NCBI GenBank assembly: GCA_014656175.1
Contig: BNBX01000008.1
Coordinates: 1 to 64,000, forward strand
Length of the DNA: 64,000 nucleotides
Origin: Streptomyces werraensis
Lineage (GTDB): Bacteria > Actinomycetota > Actinomycetes > Streptomycetales > Streptomycetaceae
Reading direction: 5' to 3'
Every line of letters starts with the position of its first letter. Position 1 is the first letter of the stretch. Shown one piece after another: positions 1 to 8,326 of this stretch. The position numbers were made by a program, and so were the translations under genes. Under the pieces are notes generated by a model, which saw only the letters and a program-made list of their open reading frames with translations, had not been told where the DNA came from and made no database searches.

Positions 1-41
1 CGTGTGGAGTTGACCGGTACTAATAGGCCGAGGGCTTGTCC
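1..41 (+). rRNA. 23S ribosomal RNA, 3' end (partial)
   Basis: The window starts inside the last bases of a 23S rRNA gene. The text 'ggtactaataggccgag' followed by 'ggcttgtcc' is the usual actinobacterial 23S 3' end. The exact mature end is uncertain by a few bases. About 100 bases of spacer separate it from the 5S gene. Confidence 0.85.
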
Positions 42-145
42 TCAGTTGCTCGCGTCCACTGTGTTAGTTCTGAGACAACGACCGTTGTCGGCTTTGAGCA
101 GAACGCATAACAGAAGAGTGTGCTTGTTCGCTCGAAACCATTAGG

Positions 146-264
146 GTTTCGGTGGTCATAGCGTAGGGGAAACGCCCGGTTACATTCCGAACCCGGAAGC
201 TAAGCCTTACAGCGCCGATGGTACTGCAGGGGGGACCCTGTGGGAGAGTAGGACGCCGCCGAAC
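146..264 (+). rRNA. rrf: 5S ribosomal RNA
   Basis: This stretch of about 119 nt begins with gtttcggtggtcatagcg and ends with gccgccgaac. It contains the typical loop text 'ccgaacccggaagctaag' and 'gggagagtaggacgccgcc'. It lies downstream of the 23S end and ahead of a strong terminator, so it is the last gene of an rRNA operon. Confidence 0.95.
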
Positions 265-273
265 AATCTTTGG

Positions 274-321
274 AAGGACCCCTGGTCGCCAGCGTTCAGC
301 TGGGGCCAGGGGTCCTTTTTG
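274..321 (+). terminator. rRNA operon terminator
   Basis: A perfect 12-bp stem (aaggacccctgg at 274-285 with ccaggggtcctt at 306-317) is followed by a run of T. This is a classic intrinsic terminator and ends the rRNA operon. The start of the next gene lies about 40 bp beyond it. Confidence 0.9.
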
Positions 322-357
322 TATTTATGCTTGCAGTACCCGAGACAGGAGTCACCG

Positions 358-2097
358 ATGTCCACCAACTCTCCCGACGACCGACCGGAGCGCGATCAGC
401 GGCGACGGGACAGTGGTGACCGTTCGGACCGCGGGGACCGTGGCGGCCAGCGCGGTGGCCCCCGTCGCGGCAACGACCGCGACCGTGGCTTCCGCCGGGA
501 CGGCTACCGTCCCCCCTTCCGTCGCGACGACCGCGACCGCGACCGGGACCGCACCAGCGACCGTGACCGCAGCGGCGGCCGGCCCGAGCGTGGCGGCTTC
601 CGTGGACGCGACGACAACCGCGACAACCGCGGGGGCGACCGCGGCGGTTACCGCGGCCGTGACGACCGTCGTGATGACCGGCGCGACGACCGGGACCGTG
701 GTGGCTACCGGGGTCGTAGCGACGACCGCGGTGACCGTGGCGGTTTCCGTCGTGACGACAACCGCGGCGACCGTGGCGGTTTCCGTCGCGACGACGACCG
801 TGGGTACGGTCGGCGCGACGACCGTCGTGACGATCGGCGTGACGACCGGGACCGTGGCGGTTACCGCGGCCGCTCCGACGACCGCGGTGACCGCGGTGGT
901 TTCCGTCGTGACGACGACCGTGGGTACGGTCGGCGCGACGACCGTCGTGATGACCGCCGTGACGATCGCCGTGACGATCGGCGTGACGATCGGGACCGTG
1001 GCGGTTACCGCGGCCGCTCCGACGACCGCGGTGACCGCGGTGGCTTCCGTCGTGACGACCGGCCCGAGCGCGGCGACCGGGACCGCGACCGCGGTGGCTT
1101 CCGTCGCGGTGGCGACAGCCGTACCGACACCCGGGGTGGCGACCGCGACTCCCGTGGTGGCGGCTTCCGGCGGGACGACCGCGACCGGGGCGACCGTGGC
1201 GGCTTCCGCGGCCGTGACGACCGTGACCGTGGGCGCGGCCCGCGCCGCGACGACCGGGGCGGCCGTCCCGGTGGGTTCCGTGGGCGTGACGACCGCCAGG
1301 GCGGCGGCCGGTTCCGTGACGAGCGGGACCGTGACCGCGAGCCCATCAAGCGGCTGCCGATCCCCGAGGACGTCACCGGCGAGGAGATCGACAAGGACGT
1401 CCGGCAGGAGCTGCAGAGCCTGCCCAAGACGCTCGCCGAGGACGTCGCCAAGAACCTGGTGATGGTCGCCCGGCTCATCGACGAGGACCCCGAGCGCGCC
1501 TACGCCTACTCCCGTGTCGCGCTGCGGCTCGCCTCGCGCGTGGCCGCCGTGCGGGAGGCGGCCGGGTTCGCCGCGTACGCGACGCAGAAGTACGGCGAGG
1601 CCCTCGCCGAGTTCCGTGCCGCGCGGCGGATGACCGGGACCGTGGAGCTGTGGCCGCTGATGGCGGACTGCGAGCGCGGTCTCGGCCGGCCGGAGAAGGC
1701 ACTGGACATGGCGGGCGCCCCCGAGGTGCAGAAGCTGGACAAGGCCGGTCAGGTCGAGATGCGGCTCGTCGCGGCCGGCGCCCGGCGTGACATGGGCCAG
1801 CTGGACGCGGCCATCGTCACCCTGCAGAGTCCCGAGCTGGCGTCGAACTCCGTGCAGCCGTGGACCGCGCGTCTGCGGTACGCGTACGCCGACGCGCTGC
1901 TCGCCGCCGGCCGTGAGGGCGAGGCGCGCGAGTGGTTCGCCAAGGCCGTCGAGGCAGACCGGGACGGCAGCACGGACGCCTCCGACCGGCTGGCCGAGCT
2001 GGACGGAGTGGAGTTCATGGACGCCCTCGTCGAGGACGAGGACCAGAACGGCGCCGACCGTGACGAGCAGGGCGCGCAGGACGACGACAAGGACTGA
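358..2097 (+). CDS. Arg/Asp/Gly-repeat disordered protein with C-terminal TPR-like domain
   Basis: Predicted protein of 579 aa. The start at 358 is preceded by aggag at 347-351; a longer reading from 319 would begin inside the terminator. Residues of about 15-330 are almost wholly R, D and G, with blocks such as RGGFRRDD and GYRGRSDDRGDRGG recurring at 156- and 144-bp spacing. The last 250 residues are alanine-rich helical pairs resembling tetratricopeptide repeats (DEDPERAYAYSRVALRLA, KYGEALAEFRAARRM). The tail is acidic. RGG-like tracts commonly bind RNA and the gene follows an rRNA operon, so an RNA- or ribosome-linked role is a reasonable inference, but the function is unknown. The repeats make every frame look open, so the overlapping reading frames are shadows. 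Confidence 0.85.
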   Translation: MSTNSPDDRPERDQRRRDSGDRSDRGDRGGQRGGPRRGNDRDRGFRRDGYRPPFRRDDRDRDRDRTSDRDRSGGRPERGGFRGRDDNRDNRGGDRGGYRGRDDRRDDRRDDRDRGGYRGRSDDRGDRGGFRRDDNRGDRGGFRRDDDRGYGRRDDRRDDRRDDRDRGGYRGRSDDRGDRGGFRRDDDRGYGRRDDRRDDRRDDRRDDRRDDRDRGGYRGRSDDRGDRGGFRRDDRPERGDRDRDRGGFRRGGDSRTDTRGGDRDSRGGGFRRDDRDRGDRGGFRGRDDRDRGRGPRRDDRGGRPGGFRGRDDRQGGGRFRDERDRDREPIKRLPIPEDVTGEEIDKDVRQELQSLPKTLAEDVAKNLVMVARLIDEDPERAYAYSRVALRLASRVAAVREAAGFAAYATQKYGEALAEFRAARRMTGTVELWPLMADCERGLGRPEKALDMAGAPEVQKLDKAGQVEMRLVAAGARRDMGQLDAAIVTLQSPELASNSVQPWTARLRYAYADALLAAGREGEAREWFAKAVEADRDGSTDASDRLAELDGVEFMDALVEDEDQNGADRDEQGAQDDDKD

Positions 2098-2120
2098 CGT
2101 CCTCGCGGCACCCCGCACAG

Positions 2121-2163
2121 GAGAAGGGGCGGGCTCGGCTGAATGCCGGCCCCGCCCCTTCTC
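2121..2163. terminator. Bidirectional terminator between convergent genes
   Basis: A 13-bp perfect stem (gagaaggggcggg at 2121-2133 with cccgccccttctc at 2151-2163) lies between the convergent ends of the RDG-repeat gene and the DUF1015 gene. There is no T run, as is usual in Streptomyces. Confidence 0.75.
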
Positions 2164-2178
2164 GTCTGTACGGACGCT

Positions 2179-3471
2179 TCAGAGGTCCAGTGCGCGCAGC
2201 ACCAGGCCCGACGCCGGCTTCGGGCCGAACGACGTCGACTTGCGGGGCATCGTCACCCCCTGCCGGGCGAGGTCGCGCACCACGTCCTCGTGCACCGGGT
2301 GCATCAGCACCGCCGTACCGCCGTCGCGGCGGGCCTTGTCCACCGTGGCCGCGGTGTCGTGGATGTACGCGATGTGGGCGGGGTCGTCGGGGACGCGCCA
2401 GACGTGGTCGAGGAGCGTGGCGTGCAGGACCGTCGCGTCAAGCGTGCGCCAGGCCTCCGGACGGTCCGCGGGCACGGTGCGGTCCAGCAGTGCGGGGTCC
2501 GGCCGGTCGACGAGGTGGAAGGCGCCGTCGCCCCCGGTGAGGAGAAACGCGTTGCCCTCCGCCGCCGCCTCGGCCAGCGCGTCCATCGCCCGCTGCAGCG
2601 GTACGTCCAGACGGCGGACGCGGAAGACGCCGTCCAGCGCCTTCAGAGCCTTGGCGACCGGCAGGTCGTGCAGCAGGCGGTGGATGGCGCGGACCCGCAG
2701 CGGATAGCGGGCCGTGTCGACCAGCAGGACCAGGCCGTGGTCCCACGGGCTGGGAGAGGGGTGCTCGGCGCGCAGGCGGAGGTAGGTCGCCCAGCGGTGG
2801 TGGCCGTCGGCGATCAGCGCCTGGTGCGCGGACAGTTCGCCGCGGATCACCGCCAGCCCGGCCGGGTCGGTGACCGACCACAGACGGTGGTGGACGCCGT
2901 CCTCCGTGGTGGTCGCCAGGAGCGGCGGCCGGTCGGCCGTGCGCTCGATCAGACCGGCCGTGCCCGCCGTGGTGCCGTCGCCCCGGTAGGTGAGGAGCAG
3001 CGGCTCGAGGTTGGCGCTGGTGGCGCGCATCAGGTCCGCGCGGTCCGCCACGATGTGCGGCATGACGTCCTCGTGCGGCATCACCAGCCGCTCCTCCGGT
3101 TCGCAGACGCGCAGCGCGCCGATCAGGCCCCGCTGCACCAGGCCGTCGCCGTCGCGCTGCTCGTAGACGTACAGGCCGGGTTCCGGGTCGGCGGCGAGGA
3201 CGCCCTCGGCGCGCCAGCGGCGGAGCGTCTCGGCGGCCTGGGCGTTGCGCTCCGCGGACGTGGCGGCCTCGGGCAGGATCAGACGGACGATGTTGTACGG
3301 GTCGGCGGACTGGAGGTGGTGCAGGCCGTCGGGGCGGACCACGACGTCGTAGGGCGGGGATGTCACGGCGGCCAGGCTGCCGACCCGGTCCGGGTCGTAC
3401 CGAAGGCCGCGGAACGGGGTGAGTTCCAGACCTCGGGGCGCCGTTGCCGTCGAGTGACCTGCAGAGTTCAT
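2179..3471 (-). CDS. DUF1015 family protein
   Basis: Predicted protein of 430 aa starting MNSAGHSTATAPRGLELTPF. The early motif 'FRGLRYDP' followed by 'TSPPYDVV' and the mid-protein 'ADGHHRWATYLRL' are hallmarks of the DUF1015 family, and the length fits. The minus-strand frame stays open far upstream, but that part is antisense to the HAD gene. It diverges from the HAD phosphatase gene across 72 bp, so the two probably share a promoter region. The biochemical function of the family is not settled, and none is assigned. Confidence 0.85.
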   Translation of the reverse strand: MNSAGHSTATAPRGLELTPFRGLRYDPDRVGSLAAVTSPPYDVVVRPDGLHHLQSADPYNIVRLILPEAATSAERNAQAAETLRRWRAEGVLAADPEPGLYVYEQRDGDGLVQRGLIGALRVCEPEERLVMPHEDVMPHIVADRADLMRATSANLEPLLLTYRGDGTTAGTAGLIERTADRPPLLATTTEDGVHHRLWSVTDPAGLAVIRGELSAHQALIADGHHRWATYLRLRAEHPSPSPWDHGLVLLVDTARYPLRVRAIHRLLHDLPVAKALKALDGVFRVRRLDVPLQRAMDALAEAAAEGNAFLLTGGDGAFHLVDRPDPALLDRTVPADRPEAWRTLDATVLHATLLDHVWRVPDDPAHIAYIHDTAATVDKARRDGGTAVLMHPVHEDVVRDLARQGVTMPRKSTSFGPKPASGLVLRALDL

Positions 3472-3543
3472 CCCGGCATCGTACGGGTGCCGGCCCCATG
3501 GGGGATGATCGGGGGAAAGCCGTCGAACGAGGAGCGATGCGGA

Positions 3544-4572
3544 ATGAGCCGGAGCGTCAGGACGAGGCCCGAGGGCAGTGGGCAGGCCCTGAACGAGGCG
3601 TACGACACGGCGCTGCTCGACCTCGACGGAGTGGTGTACGCGGGCGGTGAGGCCATCGAGCACGCGGTGCCGTCCCTCGCCGTGGCGCGCGACGGCGGCA
3701 TGCGTCTCGCCTACGTCACCAACAACGCGCTGCGCACGCCCGACGCCGTCGCCGCGCACCTGACCGAGCTGGGCATACCGGCCGAGGCCGGTGACGTCAT
3801 CACCTCCGCGCAGGCGGTGGCGCGGCTCATCGCCGACCAGGTGCCGCAGGGCTCCCGAGTGCTCGTCGTGGGCGGCGAGGGCCTGCGGGTGGCGCTGCGC
3901 GAGCGCGGCCTGGTGCCGGTGGAGTCGGCGGACGACGACCCGGCGGCGGTCGTGCAGGGGTACGGCGGCCCGGAGCTGGCGTGGGGCCGTTTCGCCGAGG
4001 CGTGCTACGCCGTCGCGCGCGGGGTGCCGTGGTTCGCGTCCAACACCGACCTGACGATCCCCAGCGGCCGGGGCATCGCGCCCGGCAACGGCGCGGCCGT
4101 GGAGGTCGTGCGGATCGCCACCGGAGCCGAGCCGCAGGTGGCGGGCAAGCCGCTGCCGCCGATGCACCGGGAGACGATCCTGCGTACGGGCGCGGAGCGG
4201 CCGCTGGTGGTGGGGGACCGGCTGGACACGGACATCGAGGGCGCGTTCAACGGCGGGGTGGACTCGCTGCTGGTGCTCACCGGGGTGACGGACGGCGCGC
4301 AGGTGATCGCGGCGCCGCCGCAGCACCGGCCGACGTACGTGGACGCGGATCTGCGGGGGCTGCTGACCGGACAGCCCGAGGTCGTCGAGGACGGCGGCGC
4401 CTTCCGGTGCGGCGGGTGGACGGCGGCGGCCCGCGCCGGACGGCTGGAGCTGGACGGGGACGGCGCTCCGGTGGACGGGCTGCGGGCGCTGTGCGCGGCG
4501 GCCTGGACGGCGGCGGGCGAGGAGGCGTGCGGGCTGGACGCCGGGAAGGCGCTGGCGCGGCTGGGGCTCTGA
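3544..4572 (+). CDS. HAD-IIA family sugar/glycerol phosphate phosphatase
   Basis: Predicted protein of 342 aa. The ATG at 3544 has aggag at 3530-3534. HAD motif I is LLDLDGVVYAG (nucleophile Asp about residue 26), motif II falls in YVTNNALRTP and motif IV is GDRLDTDIEGA near residue 225. The arrangement is that of the NagD/4-nitrophenylphosphatase class with a C2 cap. In mycobacteria a gene of this family just upstream of tlyA (Rv1692) is reported, from memory, to dephosphorylate glycerol 3-phosphate; the conserved neighbourhood here suggests the same activity, which is inferred. The last 70 residues form a tail beyond the phosphatase core. Confidence 0.88.
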   Translation: MSRSVRTRPEGSGQALNEAYDTALLDLDGVVYAGGEAIEHAVPSLAVARDGGMRLAYVTNNALRTPDAVAAHLTELGIPAEAGDVITSAQAVARLIADQVPQGSRVLVVGGEGLRVALRERGLVPVESADDDPAAVVQGYGGPELAWGRFAEACYAVARGVPWFASNTDLTIPSGRGIAPGNGAAVEVVRIATGAEPQVAGKPLPPMHRETILRTGAERPLVVGDRLDTDIEGAFNGGVDSLLVLTGVTDGAQVIAAPPQHRPTYVDADLRGLLTGQPEVVEDGGAFRCGGWTAAARAGRLELDGDGAPVDGLRALCAAAWTAAGEEACGLDAGKALARLGL

Positions 4573-4593
4573 CGGTCCGCCGGTCACCGGATC

Positions 4594-4628
4594 TTGATCG
4601 ATTCGGAGGATAGGCTAACCTAACCGGG
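4594..4628 (+). promoter_or_regulatory. Candidate promoter of the siderophore permease operon, probably leaderless
   Basis: TTGATC (4594-4599), a 16-bp gap and TAACCT (4616-4621) form a plausible -35/-10 pair. Transcription would start about 7 nt after the -10 element, at the GTG codon at 4628. No Shine-Dalgarno sequence precedes that codon, which fits a leaderless mRNA. Both elements are inferred from sequence only. Confidence 0.5.
4605..4623. promoter_or_regulatory. Iron box (DmdR/IdeR operator)
   Basis: The 19 bases ending TAGGCTAACCTAA match the actinobacterial iron-box consensus TTAGGTTAGGCTAACCTAA at 16 of 19 positions. It covers the proposed -10 element and ends 4 bp before the first permease codon. 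Iron-loaded DmdR/IdeR should therefore block transcription of the uptake genes. Confidence 0.85.
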
Positions 4629-5671
4629 TGTTGGTCGAGAGTCCCCCCGAACAGCGCGCGGAGACCGCCTCCGCGCCCCCCGGCCGCCGGGCGATACGCG
4701 CGGCCGGTCTGCTCGTGTCCCTCGCGGTCCTCGTGCTCGTCGCGCTGGCGAGCATCGCGGTCGGCGCGAAGGAACTGTCCCTCGGGCAGGTGTGGCACGG
4801 ACTGTTCGACGCGTCGGGCACCTACGCCGACACCGTGGTGTCCGACAGGCTGTCCCGCACCCTGCTGGGCCTGCTCGCCGGCGCCGCCCTCGGCCTCGCC
4901 GGGGCCGTGCTGCAGGCGCTGACCCGCAACCCGCTGGCCGACCCTGGACTCCTCGGCCTGAACGCGGGCGCCTCCGCCGCGGTCGTCACCGCCATCACCT
5001 TCTTCGGCGTCACCTCCCTGTCGGGATATGTGTGGTTCGCGTTCTTCGGGGCGGCCGCCGTCGGCGCCGTCGTGTGGTTCCTCGGCGGGCGCCGGGGCGC
5101 CACCCCCGTACGGCTGGTGCTCGCCGGCACGGCCATCAGCGCCGCGCTCTACGGTTATCTCCAGGCCGTGATGATCCTCGACGACGCCGCCCTCGGCCGG
5201 ATGCGCTTCTGGACGGTCGGCTCGCTCGGCTCCGGCAGCGACGAGGCCGTCATGCAGGTCGTGCCGTTCCTGGTCGTCGGCAGCCTGCTGGCGCTGCTGC
5301 TCGCGCGGCCGCTGAACGCCATGGCCATGGGCGACGACACCGCCAAGGCCCTCGGCGCCGACCTCAACCGCACCCGCGCGCTGTCCATGCTCGTCGCGAC
5401 GATGCTGAGCGGCGCCGCCACCGCCGCGTGCGGTCCGATCGTCTTCGTCGGCCTGATGGTGCCGCACGTGGTGCGCTCCTTCACCGGGCCCGACCAGCGC
5501 TGGATCCTGCCGTACGCGGCGGTCCTGTCGCCGGTGCTGCTGCTCGGCGCGGACGTGCTCGGCCGGATCGTGGCCCGGCCCGCCGAACTCCAGGTGGGCA
5601 TCGTCACCGCGATCATCGGCGGCCCGGTGTTCATTCTTCTCGTACGACGGCGGAGGACGGCCCAGCTGTGA
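4628..5671 (+). CDS. Iron-siderophore ABC transporter permease (FecCD family), subunit 1
   Basis: Predicted protein of 347 aa with about nine hydrophobic segments. The FecCD signatures LTRNPLADPGLLGLNAGA (near residue 100) and GPIVFVGLMVPH near the C-terminus are clear. It forms the membrane channel for ferric siderophores with the next permease and the ATPase. The GTG start at 4628 lies directly after an iron box and has no ribosome binding site, suggesting leaderless translation; a start further inside is possible. Its stop overlaps the next start as GTGA. No substrate-binding protein gene is adjacent. Confidence 0.93.
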   Translation: MLVESPPEQRAETASAPPGRRAIRAAGLLVSLAVLVLVALASIAVGAKELSLGQVWHGLFDASGTYADTVVSDRLSRTLLGLLAGAALGLAGAVLQALTRNPLADPGLLGLNAGASAAVVTAITFFGVTSLSGYVWFAFFGAAAVGAVVWFLGGRRGATPVRLVLAGTAISAALYGYLQAVMILDDAALGRMRFWTVGSLGSGSDEAVMQVVPFLVVGSLLALLLARPLNAMAMGDDTAKALGADLNRTRALSMLVATMLSGAATAACGPIVFVGLMVPHVVRSFTGPDQRWILPYAAVLSPVLLLGADVLGRIVARPAELQVGIVTAIIGGPVFILLVRRRRTAQL

Positions 5672-6705
5672 AGACCAACCGTGCGGTGCGCGTCCCCGGC
5701 GGCCTCTCGGTCCGGCTGGACGTGCGTGCCTTCACCGTCGTCGTGCTGCTGATGCTGCTGGCGCTCGGCGCGAGCGTGCTGCTCATCGGCACCGGCGACT
5801 TCCCGATGTCCGCCTCCGACGTGCTGACCACTCTCGTCGGTCAGGGCGACGAGGGGCAGGAGTTCATCGTCACCGAGCTGCGGCTGCCGCGCGTGCTGGT
5901 CGGGCTGCTGGTCGGCGCCTCCCTCGGGATCGGCGGCGCCCTGTTCCAGTCCATCTCCCGCAACCCGCTGGGCAGCCCCGACATCCTGGGCCTCGGCCAG
6001 GGCGCCACGGCCGGGGCGCTCACCGTCATCGTGCTGTTCTCCGGCACCGCCAACCAGGTGGCCCTCGGCGCGCTCGCCGGCGGCCTGATCACCGGCACCG
6101 CCATCTACGTCCTCGCCTGGAAGCGGGGCGTGCACGGCTACCGGCTGGTGCTGGTCGGCATCGGCGTCTCCGCCGTCGTCACCGCCGTCAACGGCTATCT
6201 GCTCACCAAGTCCGACATCGTCGACGCCGCCCGCGCGGTCGTCTGGATGACCGGGTCCCTCGACGGACGGGACTGGGACCAGGTGTGGCCGCTGCTCGCG
6301 CTGTGCGCCGTCCTCGTCCCCGTGGTCCTCGCCAACTCCCGGGCCCTGCGCATGACGGAGATGGGCGACGACATCTCCAATGCCCTCGGGGTGCGCGTCG
6401 AGCGGCTGCGGCTGGTGCTGATGCTGTCCGCCGTGCTGCTCACGGCGTCCGCGACCGCCGCCGCGGGACCCGTCAGCTTCGTCGCGCTCACCGCGCCGCA
6501 GCTCGCCCGGCGCCTCACCCGGTCGCCGGGCCCGAACCTGGTCGCCTCCATGTGCATGGGGGCGGCGCTGCTGGTCCTCGCCGACTTCGTCTCGCAGCGG
6601 GCGTTCGGCGCCGAGCAGCTGCCCGTGGGCGTGGTCACCGGCGTCCTGGGCGGCGTCTACCTGCTGTGGCTGCTGGTCACCGAGCGCAGGGCGGGCCGGA
6701 TATGA
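5668..6705 (+). CDS. Iron-siderophore ABC transporter permease (FecCD family), subunit 2
   Basis: Predicted protein of 345 aa. The GTG at 5668 overlaps the stop of the first permease, so translation is probably coupled. FecCD motifs ISRNPLGSPDILGLGQGA and GPVSFVALTAPQ are present, with about nine to ten membrane spans. It is a paralogue of the upstream permease, the usual heterodimeric arrangement of siderophore importers such as FepDG. It ends in the ATGA overlap with an alternative start of the ATPase gene. Confidence 0.93.
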   Translation: MKTNRAVRVPGGLSVRLDVRAFTVVVLLMLLALGASVLLIGTGDFPMSASDVLTTLVGQGDEGQEFIVTELRLPRVLVGLLVGASLGIGGALFQSISRNPLGSPDILGLGQGATAGALTVIVLFSGTANQVALGALAGGLITGTAIYVLAWKRGVHGYRLVLVGIGVSAVVTAVNGYLLTKSDIVDAARAVVWMTGSLDGRDWDQVWPLLALCAVLVPVVLANSRALRMTEMGDDISNALGVRVERLRLVLMLSAVLLTASATAAAGPVSFVALTAPQLARRLTRSPGPNLVASMCMGAALLVLADFVSQRAFGAEQLPVGVVTGVLGGVYLLWLLVTERRAGRI

Positions 6706-6740
6706 ACGGCGCCGAGAACAAGAACACCCGAAGGAGCACC

Positions 6741-7568
6741 GTGAACCGTCTCTCCGCCGAGAACGTCACCCTGGCCTACGACCAGCGGGTCATCGCCGAA
6801 CAGCTGTCGGTGGAGATCCCGGACCACTCCTTCACCGTCGTCGTCGGCCCGAACGCCTGCGGCAAGTCCACCCTGCTGCGCGCCCTGTCCCGCATGCTCA
6901 AGCCCGCCGAGGGGCGGGTACTGCTCGACGGGCAGGCCATCCACTCCCTGCCCGCCAAGAAGGTCGCCCGCACCCTCGGCCTGCTGCCCCAGTCGTCCAT
7001 CGCCCCCGACGGCATCACCGTCGGCGACCTCGTCGCGCGCGGCCGCTACCCGCACCAGAGCCTGCTGCGCCAGTGGTCTGCCGAGGACGAGCGGGTCGTG
7101 CGGGAGTCGATGGCCCGCACCGGCGTCGCCGACCTCGCCGAGCGCTACGTCGACGAGCTGTCCGGAGGGCAGCGGCAGCGCGTCTGGATCGCCATGGCGC
7201 TGGCCCAGGAGACGCCGTTGCTGCTGCTCGACGAGCCGACCACCTACCTGGACATCCAGCACCAGATCGACGTCCTCGACCTCTGTGCCGACCTGCACGA
7301 GGAGCAGGGCCGCACCCTCGTCGCCGTCCTGCACGACCTCAACCACGCCGCCCGCTACGCCACCCACCTCATCGCCCTGCGCGAGGGCCGGGTCATCGCC
7401 CAGGGCGCGCCGAAGGACATCGTCACCGCCGAGCTGGTGGAGCAGGTGTTCGGACTGCGCTGCCAGGTCATCGACGACCCCGAGACGGGCACCCCGCTGG
7501 TCGTGCCCGCCGCGCGGGCGTCCCGCTCCAAGGCGGAGGCCGCGAAGAGGGAGGCCACGAAGGTCTGA
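6741..7568 (+). CDS. Iron-siderophore ABC transporter ATP-binding protein
   Basis: Predicted protein of 275 aa. Walker A is GPNACGKSTLLR, the Q-loop sits in LLPQSS, the signature is ELSGGQRQRVWIAMAL, Walker B is LLLLDEPTTYLDI and the switch His lies in AVLHDLNHAAR. The class is FepC/FecE. GTG at 6741 follows a strong aaggag (6731-6736). An in-frame ATG at 6702, overlapping the permease stop, would add 13 residues and is an alternative. It completes the importer with the two permeases; the binding protein must come from elsewhere. The gene ends 4 bp before the convergent SCP2-like gene. Confidence 0.93.
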   Translation: MNRLSAENVTLAYDQRVIAEQLSVEIPDHSFTVVVGPNACGKSTLLRALSRMLKPAEGRVLLDGQAIHSLPAKKVARTLGLLPQSSIAPDGITVGDLVARGRYPHQSLLRQWSAEDERVVRESMARTGVADLAERYVDELSGGQRQRVWIAMALAQETPLLLLDEPTTYLDIQHQIDVLDLCADLHEEQGRTLVAVLHDLNHAARYATHLIALREGRVIAQGAPKDIVTAELVEQVFGLRCQVIDDPETGTPLVVPAARASRSKAEAAKREATKV

Positions 7569-7572
7569 GGTG

Positions 7573-7920
7573 TCAGAGGAGCTTCCGCAGCTGGAAGAGG
7601 TCGCGCAGTCCCGCCTCCAGCCGCACCCGCCCCGAGGTCCACGCCCGCGCGAAGTGCAGCTCCCCGCCGACCAGGGCCACCAGGTCGTCGCCCGTCATGG
7701 CGAGCCGTATCTGCGCCTTCTCGCGCGGCGGGCCGGGGTGGGTCTCCCGCACCTCGATCCGGCCGCCGGTGAGGCGGCCCGCGAAGGTCACGTCCAGGTC
7801 CGTGACGTGGCAGCTGACCGACCGCTCCATCGACGCCGCCGCGCGGACGTCGCCCTCGGTGTCGCCCATGCTGTCCGAAAGCTTGTCGAGTGCCGCACGG
7901 CACTCCTCGATCGTGGCCAT
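7573..7920 (-). CDS. SCP2 sterol-binding domain-like protein
   Basis: Predicted protein of 115 aa starting MATIEECRAALDKL. The pattern RSVSCHVTDLDVTFAGRL followed by AQIRLAMTGDDLVALVGGELHFARAW resembles the single SCP2-like fold seen in actinobacterial proteins that may bind lipids. The C-terminus is LRDLFQLRKLL. It converges on the siderophore ATPase gene with a 4-bp gap and diverges from the small acidic gene at 7963. The ligand is unknown. Confidence 0.75.
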   Translation of the reverse strand: MATIEECRAALDKLSDSMGDTEGDVRAAASMERSVSCHVTDLDVTFAGRLTGGRIEVRETHPGPPREKAQIRLAMTGDDLVALVGGELHFARAWTSGRVRLEAGLRDLFQLRKLL

Positions 7921-7962
7921 CGCGCACGACGGTACCCCAGCCGTTCGCGGTAGCGTCGGGGC

Positions 7963-8319
7963 ATGAACGACGCAGTGCCGCAGGCGGCGGACACGGAGCC
8001 GGACGCCGGGGCCCCGCAGGACGGGCCACCGGAGCAGCCCGCGCCGCAGCCGCCGTACGACGACGGGCCCGCCGGACCCGCACCGCTGGGCGTGCCGCGC
8101 ACCCCGACCGGGAACGCCGAGGTCGACGCCCACGTGGAGCGGCTGGCCGACGCCGACCACCTCACCACCGACGGCCACCTCGAGGTGTACGAGGATGTAC
8201 ACCGGGGGCTGCGCGACGCACTCACCGCGCTCGACGCCCGCCCGGGTCCCTCACCCGCCGCTCCGTACCGGGGCACGCCGGGGCACCCGTCCCAGTCGGC
8301 ACACGTACACAGGAGCTGA
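7963..8319 (+). CDS. Small acidic proline-rich protein of unknown function
   Basis: Predicted protein of 118 aa. The first half is rich in Pro, Ala, Asp and Gly (probably disordered). The C-terminal half contains GNAEVDAHVERLADADHL and LEVYEDVHRGLRDALTALDA, which look like two short helices. It lies immediately upstream of tlyA, and its stop lies between the tlyA ribosome binding site (8311-8315) and start. Mycobacteria have a similarly placed short gene upstream of tlyA, from memory. No function is proposed. Confidence 0.7.
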   Translation: MNDAVPQAADTEPDAGAPQDGPPEQPAPQPPYDDGPAGPAPLGVPRTPTGNAEVDAHVERLADADHLTTDGHLEVYEDVHRGLRDALTALDARPGPSPAAPYRGTPGHPSQSAHVHRS

Positions 8320-8326
8320 ACCGAAC

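Noticed and set aside
701..1060. Regularly spaced repeats resembling a CRISPR or minisatellite array.
   Set aside because: The repeats are coding, in frame, of unequal spacing (156 and 144 bp) and vary in sequence; there are no unique spacers and no cas genes.
352..2118. Long open frames on the minus strand and in a second plus frame across the RDG-repeat gene.
   Set aside because: They mirror the repeats of the real gene, give Thr/Ala/Val-only proteins without motifs, and lack a proper ribosome binding site.
2179..4587. Very long frames reading through the DUF1015 and HAD genes on opposite strands.
   Set aside because: Homology begins only at MNSAGHS (minus) and MSRSVRT (plus); the rest is high-GC antisense reading.
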